Shown one piece after another: positions 54,678 to 63,832 of a stretch of DNA of 64,000 nucleotides. Below the pieces are notes generated by a model. That model did no database searches. It worked only from the letters and a program-made list of their open reading frames with translations, and was not told the DNA's origin. Both the position numbers and the translations under genes were made by a program. Within the stretch, counting starts at the first letter, position 1. Each line of letters begins with the position of its first letter. This stretch comes from Boseongicola aestuarii. Its GTDB lineage: Bacteria; Pseudomonadota; Alphaproteobacteria; Rhodobacterales; Rhodobacteraceae. The stretch lies in contig NZ_FXXQ01000004.1 of the NCBI RefSeq assembly GCF_900184815.1, positions 62,001 through 126,000 of the forward strand, in the 5' to 3' direction.

Positions 54678-55772
54678 CTATCCTTGGTTTACAGCCGCCG
54701 TATAACCGACGACGCCGGCAATGAGTGCCACGATGATCGCTGCGAAAGCAAGTTTCCAGATCGACCATGGTCGTTCTCCGACGACCTGACCGGTTTGCCC
54801 GTTGACGACAAAACGAAAAGACGCCCCGCGATACTTGTACGCGGCCAACCAGACCGGCACCAGAATATGCTTGAATGTGACATCGCTCACTCGTGTTTCG
54901 ACGCTTTGGACGCGCTGACGATCTCCGCCGATGTCGAATTTGATATCGCGGTGGATCTGACGATCCATGATGGCACGGCCTTGTTCGTAACCCTCTTTGA
55001 GCGAAACCGTATAAGCCTCGGCGCGAAAGCCTGCGAGATAATGCGGCAGGTAGGGTTCGAGCCGCGTCAGGTCCCACTGGCCGATTCCAGCGCGGAATTT
55101 CTCTGGCAGAGCCGTTGAGGCCACGACAAGTACATCATCAAAAAACCGGCTAACACGGCCTGAAACCGAGGTCCAACGCACCTTCGTTTGAGACTGCGTT
55201 TGTCTTTTCCCGTTTCGAGTAACCGTGCGTGTTGTCGTGTATTCAATGCCCCTCTGACCAGTGTAGCGCGTTTTGGTATCGGCATCGAATGTCCAGCAAG
55301 GGGTATAGACTCCACTGAGTTTGCGCCCCTTGCGAGCGTATTCGGTCAGGCCATTCGGGGCGAACCAAAGGCTGCCAAGCCAGTTGCTCATCGCTTGCCG
55401 GGCTTCTTCTTCGGTCAGCGCGAATGGCACGACTGCCCGCGGCTTGATTTGCCTTTCCGAGCCGGTATCGGTCACAACAGGTGTTGCGCAATATGGACAT
55501 TCCTTGGCGTGCAATGCGCTGTCGAATTCAATGCGCGCGCCGCAATTCGGACATTGTGAAATCCGAGCTTCTACCATTTCGACGTCCGATGCGATCGCGC
55601 GCAGCGCAGCGTAGAAGTCCTGTTCGGCTATGGCCTCGGTGCGGTCCCACGGTCCGTGGTCGATGCTTTCCACGCTACCGCAATGGTCGCAAATCAATCG
55701 ATCGCCACCGGGGTCGAACCGCAGGTCCGATCCGCAGGTCTCGCAAGGGAAACGATGCTCCTCAGCGCTCAT
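54678..55772 (-). CDS. Double zinc-ribbon membrane-anchored protein of unknown function
   Basis: A 364-residue protein with two N-terminal zinc-ribbon pairs (C10/C13 with C28/C31, and C-P-N-C with C-P-Y-C near residues 74-97), a middle beta-rich domain and one C-terminal transmembrane helix (about 340-360). Similar proteins are often mislabelled as primosomal PriA-like because of the zinc motifs; no helicase motif is present. It belongs to the SPFH/TelA/XpaC run on the same strand and probably sits at the inner membrane. Confidence 0.75.
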   Translation of the reverse strand: MSAEEHRFPCETCGSDLRFDPGGDRLICDHCGSVESIDHGPWDRTEAIAEQDFYAALRAIASDVEMVEARISQCPNCGARIEFDSALHAKECPYCATPVVTDTGSERQIKPRAVVPFALTEEEARQAMSNWLGSLWFAPNGLTEYARKGRKLSGVYTPCWTFDADTKTRYTGQRGIEYTTTRTVTRNGKRQTQSQTKVRWTSVSGRVSRFFDDVLVVASTALPEKFRAGIGQWDLTRLEPYLPHYLAGFRAEAYTVSLKEGYEQGRAIMDRQIHRDIKFDIGGDRQRVQSVETRVSDVTFKHILVPVWLAAYKYRGASFRFVVNGQTGQVVGERPWSIWKLAFAAIIVALIAGVVGYTAAVNQG

Positions 55773-55808
55773 CAGGCCACCATTTTGAATGCACCGGACA
55801 TTTTCCGT

Positions 55809-56078
55809 TCAGGAAGAAATGACGCTCAACCACAGCGTTTCCGTGCGCAAGTTAGTGGACGCACCGAATGAGACAAACACCGCGCGCCCATTGTCGTAGA
55901 ACTCGAAGCCCTTGCCATTTGCGTTCAACAGCGCCGCACCACGCGCTGTTGGGTTCTGTTCGATGAATAGGGCCTGCTCTGCCAGAAAGTCGGCTTTCAC
56001 CGCACCTTCGGCCGGTCGGTTGAGACTTGCCGAACACCCAAGCAAAGCAACGAGCGGTATGAGATAGATAAGTTTCAT
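55809..56078 (-). CDS. Small hypothetical lipoprotein
   Basis: An 89-residue protein with a signal peptide and lipobox (V-A-L-L-G-C, Cys15). The mature part has A-L-F-I-E-Q-N-P and a short G-F-E-F-Y-D-N-G-R-A-V-F strand pair. No family was recognised. ATG 56078 has GAGGAG upstream at good distance. It lies 10 bases after the SPFH gene and should be co-expressed. Confidence 0.7.
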   Translation of the reverse strand: MKLIYLIPLVALLGCSASLNRPAEGAVKADFLAEQALFIEQNPTARGAALLNANGKGFEFYDNGRAVFVSFGASTNLRTETLWLSVISS

Positions 56079-56088
56079 AGCGATCTCC

Positions 56089-57192
56089 TCATGCCCCCGG
56101 CGGGGGTGGCGGTGAAACGGTGAACAACTCGGCCAGTTCGGTGTCTTCTGCGTGTTTCCAGCCGTCTTGTCCGGGTGTCCAGACCCAACTGTCGCGTTTG
56201 AGGCTGCCGTCGCCTGCCATCTTGCCCATTCGTGCTTTCGAGAACGGACCGGTGGTCTCGCCGCCGTCTGCGACATGCCACACGTGTTCGACCGGCGGCG
56301 GGGGCGGCGGCGCGGGCGCAATGGGGCGTGGGCCCCAGGGGCCGGGCTGGCCCATCATCATGCTCCCCATCTGCATACCCATGCCCGCACCGAACCCGGT
56401 GCCCATGGCGGCGCCGGCCGCGCCGGCTTCGGTGCCAAGCGCCTCGGCGGCCTTGTAGCGCAGGTGCTCGTCCAGCGAGCCGACGACCCCGCGCGAGGTG
56501 CGTTCGTCCAAAGCCTTTTCGACGGCTGGCGGCAGCGAGATGTTTTCGATGTAAAGCTCAGGCAATTCAAGACCGTAGGCCGCGATGGACTTGGTGATCG
56601 AGTCCGCAAGTATCCGGCCAAGTTCGGCGGTGTTCGCGGCCATGTCCAGGACCGGGATGCCCGAATTTGCAATGACCCGGCTGAAGGCCTGCACGATGAT
56701 ATTGCGGATCTGGTAGCTGATCTCGTCCATGGTGAATTCGCCGTCGGTGCCGACGATCTCGACCAGAAACTTGCCGGGATCCGAAACGCGCACCGAATAG
56801 GTGCCAAAGGCGCGCAGGCGCGTCGGGCCGAATTCGGGGTCGCGCAGCATGATTGGGTTCTTGGTACCCCATTTGAGATCAGTGAACCGGCGCGTCGCAA
56901 TGAAGTAGATCTCGGACTTGAACGGGCTTTTGAAACCGTGGTCCCAATGCTGAAGCGTCGTCATGATCGGCAGGTTGTTGGTTTCAAGCATGTAGAGACC
57001 GGGCATGAAGGTGTCGGCCAATTGCCCTTCGTGGACAAAGACGGCTGCCTGGCTTTCACGGACGGTCAGTTTGGCGCCATACTTGATTTCATGATCTTCG
57101 CGTTCAAACCGCCAGACCATGGTGTCTCGCGTGTCGTCTGTCCAGTGGATGACGTCAATGAACTCACCACTTAGAAAATCAAAAATGCCCAT
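56089..57192 (-). CDS. SPFH domain protein with C-terminal GYF_2-like domain
   Basis: A 367-residue protein. Residues about 20-240 form an SPFH/band-7-like domain of the virion-core-protein (YdjI-like) type (M-G-I-F-D-F-L-S-G-E-F-I-D-V-I at the N-terminus). A Gly/Met/Ala then Pro-rich linker (about 250-300) leads to a C-terminal GYF_2/DUF4339 domain (W-H-V-A-D-G-G-E-T-T-G-P-F). Such proteins oligomerise at membranes and recruit partners. It lies in the zinc-ribbon/TelA/XpaC module. Confidence 0.85.
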   Translation of the reverse strand: MGIFDFLSGEFIDVIHWTDDTRDTMVWRFEREDHEIKYGAKLTVRESQAAVFVHEGQLADTFMPGLYMLETNNLPIMTTLQHWDHGFKSPFKSEIYFIATRRFTDLKWGTKNPIMLRDPEFGPTRLRAFGTYSVRVSDPGKFLVEIVGTDGEFTMDEISYQIRNIIVQAFSRVIANSGIPVLDMAANTAELGRILADSITKSIAAYGLELPELYIENISLPPAVEKALDERTSRGVVGSLDEHLRYKAAEALGTEAGAAGAAMGTGFGAGMGMQMGSMMMGQPGPWGPRPIAPAPPPPPPVEHVWHVADGGETTGPFSKARMGKMAGDGSLKRDSWVWTPGQDGWKHAEDTELAELFTVSPPPPPGA

Positions 57193-57213
57193 TGTGGGTC
57201 TCCTTCCGGAAAG

Positions 57214-58149
57214 TCAGGTTGAGGGCGACAAAAGCCCTGTAGCAATGCTCTGTACGAGAGCTGCGGCCGAAGCCTCGCTCATGCCCGGCTTAAGCCTGGG
57301 ATCGTATAGTATCTGTAGCAGCAACTCGTCGTGATAGGTAAGTCGTCCGAATTCATCATCATCGTTGAATATCGAAGGTCGGGCCTGAGCACTGTCATTG
57401 GCAAGACCCAAGCCTTGCGAGATCTCTTCATGTACGCAGGATGTGCGCAGGCGATCCGGCAATTCGGCGCGGATTACGGCGATGGCGCGCTGGATTGCTC
57501 CATCTTGTTCCGGATCGGATGTAAAGACGACGCAATAGGTGTCCGGAGTCATGTCCTCGACGAAGCGAATTTGCGGTAGTGCCAACTCTGGCATGAACTG
57601 CTTTAAAAGCTTGCCGGAACGGCGTAATTCCTGACCGTTGAGCACGAACACCTGGAAATTCCCGTCGCGCTCTACCCGCCGGATCGGGTGGCCGGTGATA
57701 CGGGAAAGGCGCGCGGCGAACTCCGCGATCTCTGCCGTGTCCTGTTCCGCCTGGACGAGGTCGACGGACGGTCCAACGAACGTCTCTATCCGGACCGGCT
57801 GGTCCCACTTATGGAGCGTGCTTTCGCGGGTAGCTCTTACCAATTGCCCACCACGCCCGCTGAATTCCTCACTGAAGGCGAGTGCATTGAAGTTTCGCGC
57901 GACCATTTCGTCAGTGAAAGGGACGTCAGGGCCGCCGCCGTCGATCCGAAGCAGACCGCGTGCGATCAGGTTGTCGGAGACGCGCTGAAAGAGCGCTTCG
58001 ATTTCCAGACTTTCGGCAGTGCGTGGCTGAAACACTGCCGGCGTTTCCGAGACCGGTGACGAAATGGGTCCATCAATGCCCGCGACGGGAAAGGCGTCGC
58101 AGGCAGTTAGTGCGAAAAGCACACTTAAAGCGGCGAACGAGTTGCGCAT
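57214..58149 (-). CDS. DUF2927 domain lipoprotein
   Basis: A 311-residue lipoprotein (lipobox A-L-T-A-C, Cys17). The DUF2927 core covers about 90-280 and includes a C-V-H-E-E-I-S-Q-G-L-G motif close to zincin-type H-E signatures, but the third ligand is not obvious. The family is common in Rhodobacteraceae and has no assigned function. It lies 3 bases after telA. Confidence 0.82.
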   Translation of the reverse strand: MRNSFAALSVLFALTACDAFPVAGIDGPISSPVSETPAVFQPRTAESLEIEALFQRVSDNLIARGLLRIDGGGPDVPFTDEMVARNFNALAFSEEFSGRGGQLVRATRESTLHKWDQPVRIETFVGPSVDLVQAEQDTAEIAEFAARLSRITGHPIRRVERDGNFQVFVLNGQELRRSGKLLKQFMPELALPQIRFVEDMTPDTYCVVFTSDPEQDGAIQRAIAVIRAELPDRLRTSCVHEEISQGLGLANDSAQARPSIFNDDDEFGRLTYHDELLLQILYDPRLKPGMSEASAAALVQSIATGLLSPST

Positions 58150-58152
58150 TTC

Positions 58153-59343
58153 TCAGGTAGGCACGCTTTCCCCAGAATTCGAGCCGATCCCGTCTTTGCG
58201 CGCCTTGGCGGATGCAAGCGTGGTCTTCAGCTCGTTTTCCATCTTCTTCAGTTCCTGCTCGGCAACGGCGCGCTTTGCCTTGCCCTCGTCAGCGATCTGA
58301 AGGCTTTCCTGAATGGTCGCGATCAGGTCAGCGTTGGCTTGTTTGACGGCTTCGATATCGAACACGCCGCGTTCCATTTCTTCGCGGATCGTCTTGTTGG
58401 CTTCCCGCAGGTTCTTTGCGTTGGCAGTCAAAAGCTCGTTTGTCAGGTCATTGGCGTCGCGCACGGCTTCCGCGGCTTCGGCAGAACGCTGAATGGTGAC
58501 AGCCTGTGCCAGCTGCGTTTCCCAAAGCGGTACGGTATTGACCAGCGTCGAGTTGATCTTGGTGACCAGGGACTTGTCGTTTTCCTGAACCAGACGGATC
58601 GAGGGCAGCGACTGCATCGTGACCTGGCGCGTCAACTTGAGGTCGTGAACGCGACGCTCGAGGTCGTCGCGTGCGGCGCGCAAATCGCGCAACTCCTGGG
58701 CTTTCATGACGCCTTGTTCCTCGGCAGCATTCGCGACTTCGGTTTCTTTGGCGGGGATTTCCCTACCGTCCAGACGCGTGAGCTTTTCTTCGCCGGCAGC
58801 GATGTAGAGCGCAAGTTCGTCATAAAAAGCGAGGGTCTTGTCGTAGAGCTGATCAAGCGATTTGATATCTTTCAACAGTTTGTGCTCGTGATGAAGAAGG
58901 TTGTCGGTGATCCCGTCAATCTGACCCTGGACCTCTTCGAAGCGCGCCACGAAATTGGCAATCGGCGCTGCGCGGCCCAGAAGCCTTTCCCACCATGACC
59001 TTTTGCGGCGGACATCAAGCTCGCTGATCGAAAATCCTCGGATTGTTGAAACGATATCGCGCAGACTGTCTCCGGCGGGACCGACATCCTTGTTGCGCAC
59101 ATCCGCCAGCATCGATTGGCTGATTTCCTGCAATTCCACCTGTGCATTTGAGCCGAAAGAGACGATCGAGTTCGTATCGCCCATGTCAATTTCATCAATC
59201 CGGCGTTCGATCTCGGCGCTTGTGGCCGGATCGGCAGCGGCCAGGGCAACGATCTCGGTGCTGGGCGCGGGCAAGTTAACGGATGTCACCTCGGCGACGA
59301 GCGGTTCAGATTCCTGGGCCTTCTGGCGCACGGTGTCGGACAT
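58153..59343 (-). CDS. TelA family protein (toxic anion resistance)
   Basis: A 396-residue TelA/KlaA-like protein, mostly alpha-helical and rich in coiled coil. Typical segments are I-D-x-I-D-x-G-D-T-N-S-I-V-S-F-G near the N-terminus and L-P-S-I-R-L-V-Q-E-N-D-K-S-L-V in the centre. The family was named for tellurite resistance on plasmids, but the chromosomal role is thought to concern the envelope. It lies between XpaC and DUF2927 genes, a recurring grouping. Confidence 0.9.
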   Translation of the reverse strand: MSDTVRQKAQESEPLVAEVTSVNLPAPSTEIVALAAADPATSAEIERRIDEIDMGDTNSIVSFGSNAQVELQEISQSMLADVRNKDVGPAGDSLRDIVSTIRGFSISELDVRRKRSWWERLLGRAAPIANFVARFEEVQGQIDGITDNLLHHEHKLLKDIKSLDQLYDKTLAFYDELALYIAAGEEKLTRLDGREIPAKETEVANAAEEQGVMKAQELRDLRAARDDLERRVHDLKLTRQVTMQSLPSIRLVQENDKSLVTKINSTLVNTVPLWETQLAQAVTIQRSAEAAEAVRDANDLTNELLTANAKNLREANKTIREEMERGVFDIEAVKQANADLIATIQESLQIADEGKAKRAVAEQELKKMENELKTTLASAKARKDGIGSNSGESVPT

Positions 59344-59373
59344 GGAATTTTTCCTCGTTTTGAAAAGCGTTCT

Positions 59374-60246
59374 TTAATTTCGGTTCACACCTTCGCGCGC
59401 CAATCGGTCGCGCAAAACTTCAATTTCAACGTCAAGCGACGACTTGTCATCAAGCAACATCTTATCAGTTCGCGCAGCAAATGTCGTTTCGAGGTCATCA
59501 AGCAAAGCTTCATAGTCCGTTCGTGCGCTTTCGTCTTTATTGCGTGAATAGAGGTCGGCAAACCGCGATGTCGCGTCACGGGCTCCCAACAGATAGACGC
59601 CAAGGTATCTGCGCGCGCCTGTCAAATCACGCGGATCGTCTTCTACAACGCGAAACATCTGTCGGGCGGTCTCGCTGAAGCGGTCGACGCGTCGCGACAA
59701 AGAGGGCACGCCTGCACCCCTAATAGCCTCCCGCATCGCGGTGAGGTGGCGCTCGGCTTCATCTACCGCTTTTGCCACGCGGTCGGTCTGGAATGCACTG
59801 CCTTCGGGGACGCCCTTGTCTTTCAGCGGATCCGGGCCAAACGCCATAAAGTGAAGCCCGGCACCAAGCAGCGCGAATAATAGAGGGTTCGGCGGATAGA
59901 AGGTCGCCGGATCAAGGCCTGCGATCGCAAGGCCGATGCCTGTAAGGACCGAGGCAAAAATCTTGCGTGGGATGGCCGGCCGTTTTGCAACCCGGCGCAC
60001 TTCATAGGCGTCTTCCGCCCGTAGTCCTTCGCGCGTTAGCCAAGCTGCAAGAATGAGTGTGCCGAACCCCGCGAGGTCAAGCGCCATACCAACTGGCTCT
60101 TGCTGAAAGGCCGTCAGAACAAGAATGCCTGGTACGATGAACAGCAAGTTCACCCGCGCTCCGGCACGCCGGCGCCGTTGTTGGGGCGGCGGGGGCGTTT
60201 TTGAGGTGCCGCCCGGGCTGTACTTGCCGCTGAAGCGCTCGGCCAT
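59374..60246 (-). CDS. XpaC family protein (5-bromo-4-chloroindolyl phosphate hydrolysis)
   Basis: A 290-residue protein with a short basic/Pro-rich N-terminus, three or four hydrophobic helices (about 30-130) and a C-terminal helical cytoplasmic domain. The XpaC family is usually encoded next to TelA, as here, and its enzymatic name is historical. It begins in a 1-base overlap with the small membrane-protein gene upstream. Confidence 0.82.
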   Translation of the reverse strand: MAERFSGKYSPGGTSKTPPPPQQRRRRAGARVNLLFIVPGILVLTAFQQEPVGMALDLAGFGTLILAAWLTREGLRAEDAYEVRRVAKRPAIPRKIFASVLTGIGLAIAGLDPATFYPPNPLLFALLGAGLHFMAFGPDPLKDKGVPEGSAFQTDRVAKAVDEAERHLTAMREAIRGAGVPSLSRRVDRFSETARQMFRVVEDDPRDLTGARRYLGVYLLGARDATSRFADLYSRNKDESARTDYEALLDDLETTFAARTDKMLLDDKSSLDVEIEVLRDRLAREGVNRN

Positions 60247-60443
60247 CAGGATGCCCCGGTCGCTGCGACGTAAGCGATAAGTGCCAGAAGAAGAAAGAAT
60301 GATAGTCTTTGCATGTTTTCTGCGCGACCTCCGTCGTGATCACTGTGGCGCTGGCTGACCGTTGCTGCGCCCTTCAATAGCATGGCGACAGCGCCCGCGA
60401 CCACGGCGAATATCAGGACCAGTAATGCGATCTTCGGTATCAT
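60246..60443 (-). CDS. Small two-helix membrane protein
   Basis: About 65 residues from ATG 60443 (AGGG at good distance; ATG 60449 and GTG 60452 are too close to it). Two hydrophobic segments (I-A-L-L-V-L-I-F-A-V-V-A-G and L-S-F-F-L-L-L-A-L-I-A-Y-V-A) are joined by a polar loop with H-S-D-H-D-G-G. It is the first gene of the XpaC-TelA module. No family recognised. Confidence 0.7.
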   Translation of the reverse strand: MIPKIALLVLIFAVVAGAVAMLLKGAATVSQRHSDHDGGRAENMQRLSFFLLLALIAYVAATGAS

Positions 60444-60523
60444 ACCCATCACCCTGAACGAACGCGACTTGATATAGGCGCTTGGTCAACTGCTTGAAAG
60501 ACCAGCTTGGGAGAATGCGCCGA

Positions 60524-61330
60524 TCACGGCGTGTTGTTGCGCCTCTGGCGTGTGACGCGCGCATTTCTGGACCTGGCCGCGGAAGGGGCCTCGGGGTCAG
60601 GCGCAAGGCCCAACTGGTCGCGCAAGACCTTCGCTTTGACCTCTTCGACTTCGCCAGGCTTCAGTTCGCCAAGGCGGAAAGGGCCGTAGCTGACGCGGAT
60701 CAGACGGTTCACGATCAGGCCGATGCTTTCCATCGCGCGCCGGATCTCCCGGTTCTTCCCTTCACGGATACCGACAGTCACCCATGCGTTGCTTGCCTGC
60801 TGTCGATCCAGAGTAATTTCCATCGGCTGAAACCGCTCACCGTCGAGAGTCACGCCGCGCCGCAAGGGATCAAAGGTTGCGTCGTCGGGTGAGCCTTTTA
60901 AGCGCGCACGATACTTTCGAAGCCACCCCGTTTTGGGCAATTCAAGCTTGCGCTTGATCTCGCCGTCGTTGGTTAACAGCAAAAGCCCCTCGGATGTCAG
61001 GTCCAGCCGTCCCACAGTCATGACGCGCGGAAGGTCTTCCGGCAATTCGTCAAATATTGTCTTGCGGCCCTTTTCATCGCTTTGGGTCGTCACAAGGCCC
61101 GAAGGTTTATTGTAGCGCCAAAGCCGTGGCGGCTCTGCCTCTCGGACAGGCTTGCCATCGACGATTATCCGATCACTCGGGACGACATTCTGTGCCGGAC
61201 TTGTCAGTGTCTTGCCGTTCAGCGAGATTCGACCCGCCTCGATCATGCGCTCGATTTCGCGACGCGAGGCGACGCCCCGGCGGGCAAGGACTTTGGCGAT
61301 ACGCTCGCCGGGAACGGGTGATTTGCTCAT
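60524..61330 (-). CDS. rluB: 23S rRNA pseudouridine synthase, RluB-like
   Basis: A 268-residue RsuA/RluB-type enzyme: N-terminal S4 RNA-binding domain ([16 protein letters not shown]), catalytic Asp in [17 protein letters not shown], and a basic C-terminal tail. It modifies 23S rRNA (position 2605 in the E. coli enzyme; inferred here). ATG 61330 is preferred to an extension to 61423. Divergent from tadA. Confidence 0.88.
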   Translation of the reverse strand: MSKSPVPGERIAKVLARRGVASRREIERMIEAGRISLNGKTLTSPAQNVVPSDRIIVDGKPVREAEPPRLWRYNKPSGLVTTQSDEKGRKTIFDELPEDLPRVMTVGRLDLTSEGLLLLTNDGEIKRKLELPKTGWLRKYRARLKGSPDDATFDPLRRGVTLDGERFQPMEITLDRQQASNAWVTVGIREGKNREIRRAMESIGLIVNRLIRVSYGPFRLGELKPGEVEEVKAKVLRDQLGLAPDPEAPSAARSRNARVTRQRRNNTP

Positions 61331-61412
61331 GGGGTCGCAATAGCGCGCAGAAGTGGAATTGGGAAGCGCGAGCATCTCTTGCGCTGCGGGATTTGACGCG
61401 GCATCACGAGGT

Positions 61413-61865
61413 ATGACTTTCAAAAGCTATATGTCGCTTGCTATCGCCGAGGCCAAACTGGCTGGCGAGCGGGGAGAGGTGCCCGTGGGTGCCGTCGTGG
61501 TCGACAGGAACGGTGAAGTCATCGCGCGCGCTGGAAACCGCACGCGTGAGCTTTGCGATCCGACGGCACATGCGGAAGTACTTGCCATACGGGCAGCGGG
61601 GCAGGTCTTGGGATCCGAGCGCCTGTCGGGTTGCCATCTTTATGTAACGCTGGAGCCATGCGCGATGTGTGCGGCAGCGGCGTCGGCGGCACGCATTGAG
61701 CGGCTGTACTACGGAGCAAGCGATCCAAAATCCGGTGGCGTCGCGCATGGAGCAAAGGTGTTTTCACATGCACAGTCGCATCATGTGCCTGAGGTCTATG
61801 ACGGTATCGCAGCACAGGAATCGACCGATTTGCTGAAGGCTTTTTTTGCTTCAAGGCGTGATTGA
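61413..61865 (+). CDS. tadA: tRNA-specific adenosine deaminase TadA
   Basis: A 150-residue deaminase with the zinc motifs H-A-E-V and P-C-A-M-C, and the TadA-type [11 protein letters not shown]. It converts A34 to inosine in tRNA-Arg(ACG). ATG 61413 fits the family start. It overlaps the ceramidase-like gene in a TGATG junction, so the two are translated together. Confidence 0.92.
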   Translation: MTFKSYMSLAIAEAKLAGERGEVPVGAVVVDRNGEVIARAGNRTRELCDPTAHAEVLAIRAAGQVLGSERLSGCHLYVTLEPCAMCAAAASAARIERLYYGASDPKSGGVAHGAKVFSHAQSHHVPEVYDGIAAQESTDLLKAFFASRRD

Positions 61866-62509
61866 TGGACTGGAGCCGCGCCATCGATGCCTATTGTGAG
61901 AGAGGCGATGCCAGCTATTGGGCTGAGCCTCTGAACGCGGTGACGAATATCGCATTCGTTCTGGTCGCCGTCATCATGTGGCGGCGAACGGGCGGGCTGG
62001 CAGCCGGACGTTGGCTATCGGTGGTGTTGTTCGCGATCGGTATCGGCTCGTATTTGTTTCACACCCATGCGACGGCGTGGTCAGCGACGCTGGACGTCAT
62101 CCCGATCGCGGTATTCACCTTTAGCTTCATTTTTTTGGCTAACCGAGATTTTTGGCAGCTTCCGCTTTGGGGTGCGACCTTGCTGACTTTGGCGTTCATT
62201 CCGTACGCCGCGCTTTTGACGCCCGTTTTCGGTGGGTTGCCGTTTTTCTCGATCTCTTCGGTCTACTGGGTGTTGCCAGTCTTGATTGGAGTTTACGGCG
62301 CCTTGCTGCGAAATCGTGCGCCCGAAACGGGCAAAGGTCTGTTGATCGGAGCGGGGTTGCTCAGTCTGTCGCTTGTTTTTCGCTCGCTCGATGAAATGCT
62401 TTGCGCGCATATCCCAACCGGGACGCATTTTGTGTGGCATTTGCTAAATGGTGTGATGCTGGGCTGGATGATCGAAGTCTGGCGGCGTCACGTGACGAAA
62501 GACGCGTAA
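61865..62509 (+). CDS. Ceramidase-like integral membrane hydrolase (CREST family)
   Basis: A 214-residue protein with about seven hydrophobic helices. Conserved residues of the alkaline ceramidase/PAQR (CREST) superfamily are visible: a Glu/Asn-bearing N-terminal segment Y-W-A-E-P-L-N-A-V-T-N, S-Y-L-F-H-T-H-A-T on helix 3 and H-F-V-W-H-L-L-N near the end, giving potential zinc-binding His. The true substrate in a bacterium that may lack ceramide is unknown. It overlaps the stop of the AEC transporter by 22 bases. Confidence 0.8.
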   Translation: MDWSRAIDAYCERGDASYWAEPLNAVTNIAFVLVAVIMWRRTGGLAAGRWLSVVLFAIGIGSYLFHTHATAWSATLDVIPIAVFTFSFIFLANRDFWQLPLWGATLLTLAFIPYAALLTPVFGGLPFFSISSVYWVLPVLIGVYGALLRNRAPETGKGLLIGAGLLSLSLVFRSLDEMLCAHIPTGTHFVWHLLNGVMLGWMIEVWRRHVTKDA

Positions 62510-63405
62510 ATCGGGATCGCGGCAATCGAAAACAGGGTCTGGAACACAAGGATGTCGGCGTAAAGCTCGGTATCGCCGCCCATCGTGCGGGCGACAACGT
62601 AGCCGTTTGAGGCTGCTGGAACGGCGGCAACCAAAATCCCTGCAAGAGTTTCGGTCGGCGAAAGGGCGAACAGGCTGGCAAGTCCGAGAAAGACCAGTGG
62701 AATGGCGAAAGGACGCAGAATAGCCCCGATCATCACGGGGGCCGTCACCCGTCTCAATCGTTGCCACGAGATACCCGCTCCAACGACCAATAGGCCGATG
62801 CCTAGGGCTGCGCGTCCAATGATATCAAGCGTTTCAGAGATAGGCACAGGCAAGTCGAAGGGGGCGGCATTGATCGACAATCCAATAGCACAGCCGATCA
62901 CAAGGGGATTTGTCAGAACCGTCTTAAGCACGCGGCGCGGTCCGGTTGCCTGGCCGCAAAGCCATGCCAGCACTAGGATATTGCCGACATTGATCAGTGG
63001 AATAAGAACCGACATGCCAACCGCGATCAGCAAAAGAACCTCGGGCCCTCCCAAAAGTTCAGCCGCCGAGAGCGATATGAAGGCATTCCAGCGCGTCGTT
63101 GTTTGAAACATGGTCGACAGCGAGGCGGCGGAGAGTTTCTCGACCGGCAGGATCAGTCGGACGCTCAGGCCAAGAAGCCCGGCAATAAACACCATACAAA
63201 CGAGAGCACCTGCAAGGGAACCGATGCGATCCGACGAGAGGTCCGCATTGGCAATAGAGTTGATCAGGATCGCAGGTATCAGAACGCGAAAGCTCAGCAG
63301 TTCGATGCCGGCCCAATGCTCCGGTTTAAGAATGCCGGTCACTTTTGCAGTCCAGCCCGCAAGAAAAGCGAACGCGATGGGCAGGATCGCTATGGCTACG
63401 GTCAT
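62488..63405 (-). CDS. AEC family transporter (auxin efflux carrier type)
   Basis: A 305-residue membrane protein with about ten helices in two halves, R-V-L-I-P-A-I-L-I-N in the first half and typical C-terminal A-V-P-A-A-S-N-G-Y-V-V-A-R. Bacterial AEC proteins export or import carboxylates (MleP/MdcF) or other small molecules. ATG 63405 begins the first helix; the extension to 63528 is not supported. Substrate unknown. Confidence 0.88.
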   Translation of the reverse strand: MTVAIAILPIAFAFLAGWTAKVTGILKPEHWAGIELLSFRVLIPAILINSIANADLSSDRIGSLAGALVCMVFIAGLLGLSVRLILPVEKLSAASLSTMFQTTTRWNAFISLSAAELLGGPEVLLLIAVGMSVLIPLINVGNILVLAWLCGQATGPRRVLKTVLTNPLVIGCAIGLSINAAPFDLPVPISETLDIIGRAALGIGLLVVGAGISWQRLRRVTAPVMIGAILRPFAIPLVFLGLASLFALSPTETLAGILVAAVPAASNGYVVARTMGGDTELYADILVFQTLFSIAAIPIYASFVT

Positions 63406-63542
63406 CGTGCAAAATCCGGGAGGTCTTCGAGGCGCGTGACGGTATCGTATACTCTGTGCGCGAATTGGCAAGCGAGCGACTTCTTGCGGGCCGTGTCCGC
63501 ACGGGTTACATGGTCCGCGTTCTAGCATGGAGAGACTGCTCG

Positions 63543-63830
63543 ATGTCGATCGACACAGAAACCGCTCGTCGCGTGGCCAAGCTTGCCCGCATCAAGGTCG
63601 AGGAGGCCGATTTGCCTGCGTTGGCGCAGGATTTTAACCGTATTCTGGGCTTTGTTGAGCAGTTAAATGAGGTCGATATCGAAGGTGTTGAGCCAATGAC
63701 CTCGGTGACGCCGATGCGACTGAAGCGGCGCGCGGATGAGGTTACTGACGGTGATCAGCAGAATAAGGTTCTGTCAAACGCGCCCGATGCGCGCGAAGGC
63801 TTTTTCGCAGTCCCGAAAGTGGTGGAATAG
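63543..63830 (+). CDS. gatC: Aspartyl/glutamyl-tRNA amidotransferase subunit C
   Basis: A 95-residue GatC: M-S-I-D-T-E-T-A-R-R-V-A-K-L-A-R-I, the L-N-E-V-D-x-E-G-V-E-P segment and the C-terminal F-x-V-P-K-V-V-E. It stabilises GatA in the GatCAB complex, which amidates Glu-tRNA(Gln) and Asp-tRNA(Asn). It begins an operon with gatA, 2 bases downstream. Confidence 0.95.
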   Translation: MSIDTETARRVAKLARIKVEEADLPALAQDFNRILGFVEQLNEVDIEGVEPMTSVTPMRLKRRADEVTDGDQQNKVLSNAPDAREGFFAVPKVVE

Positions 63831-63832
63831 AG

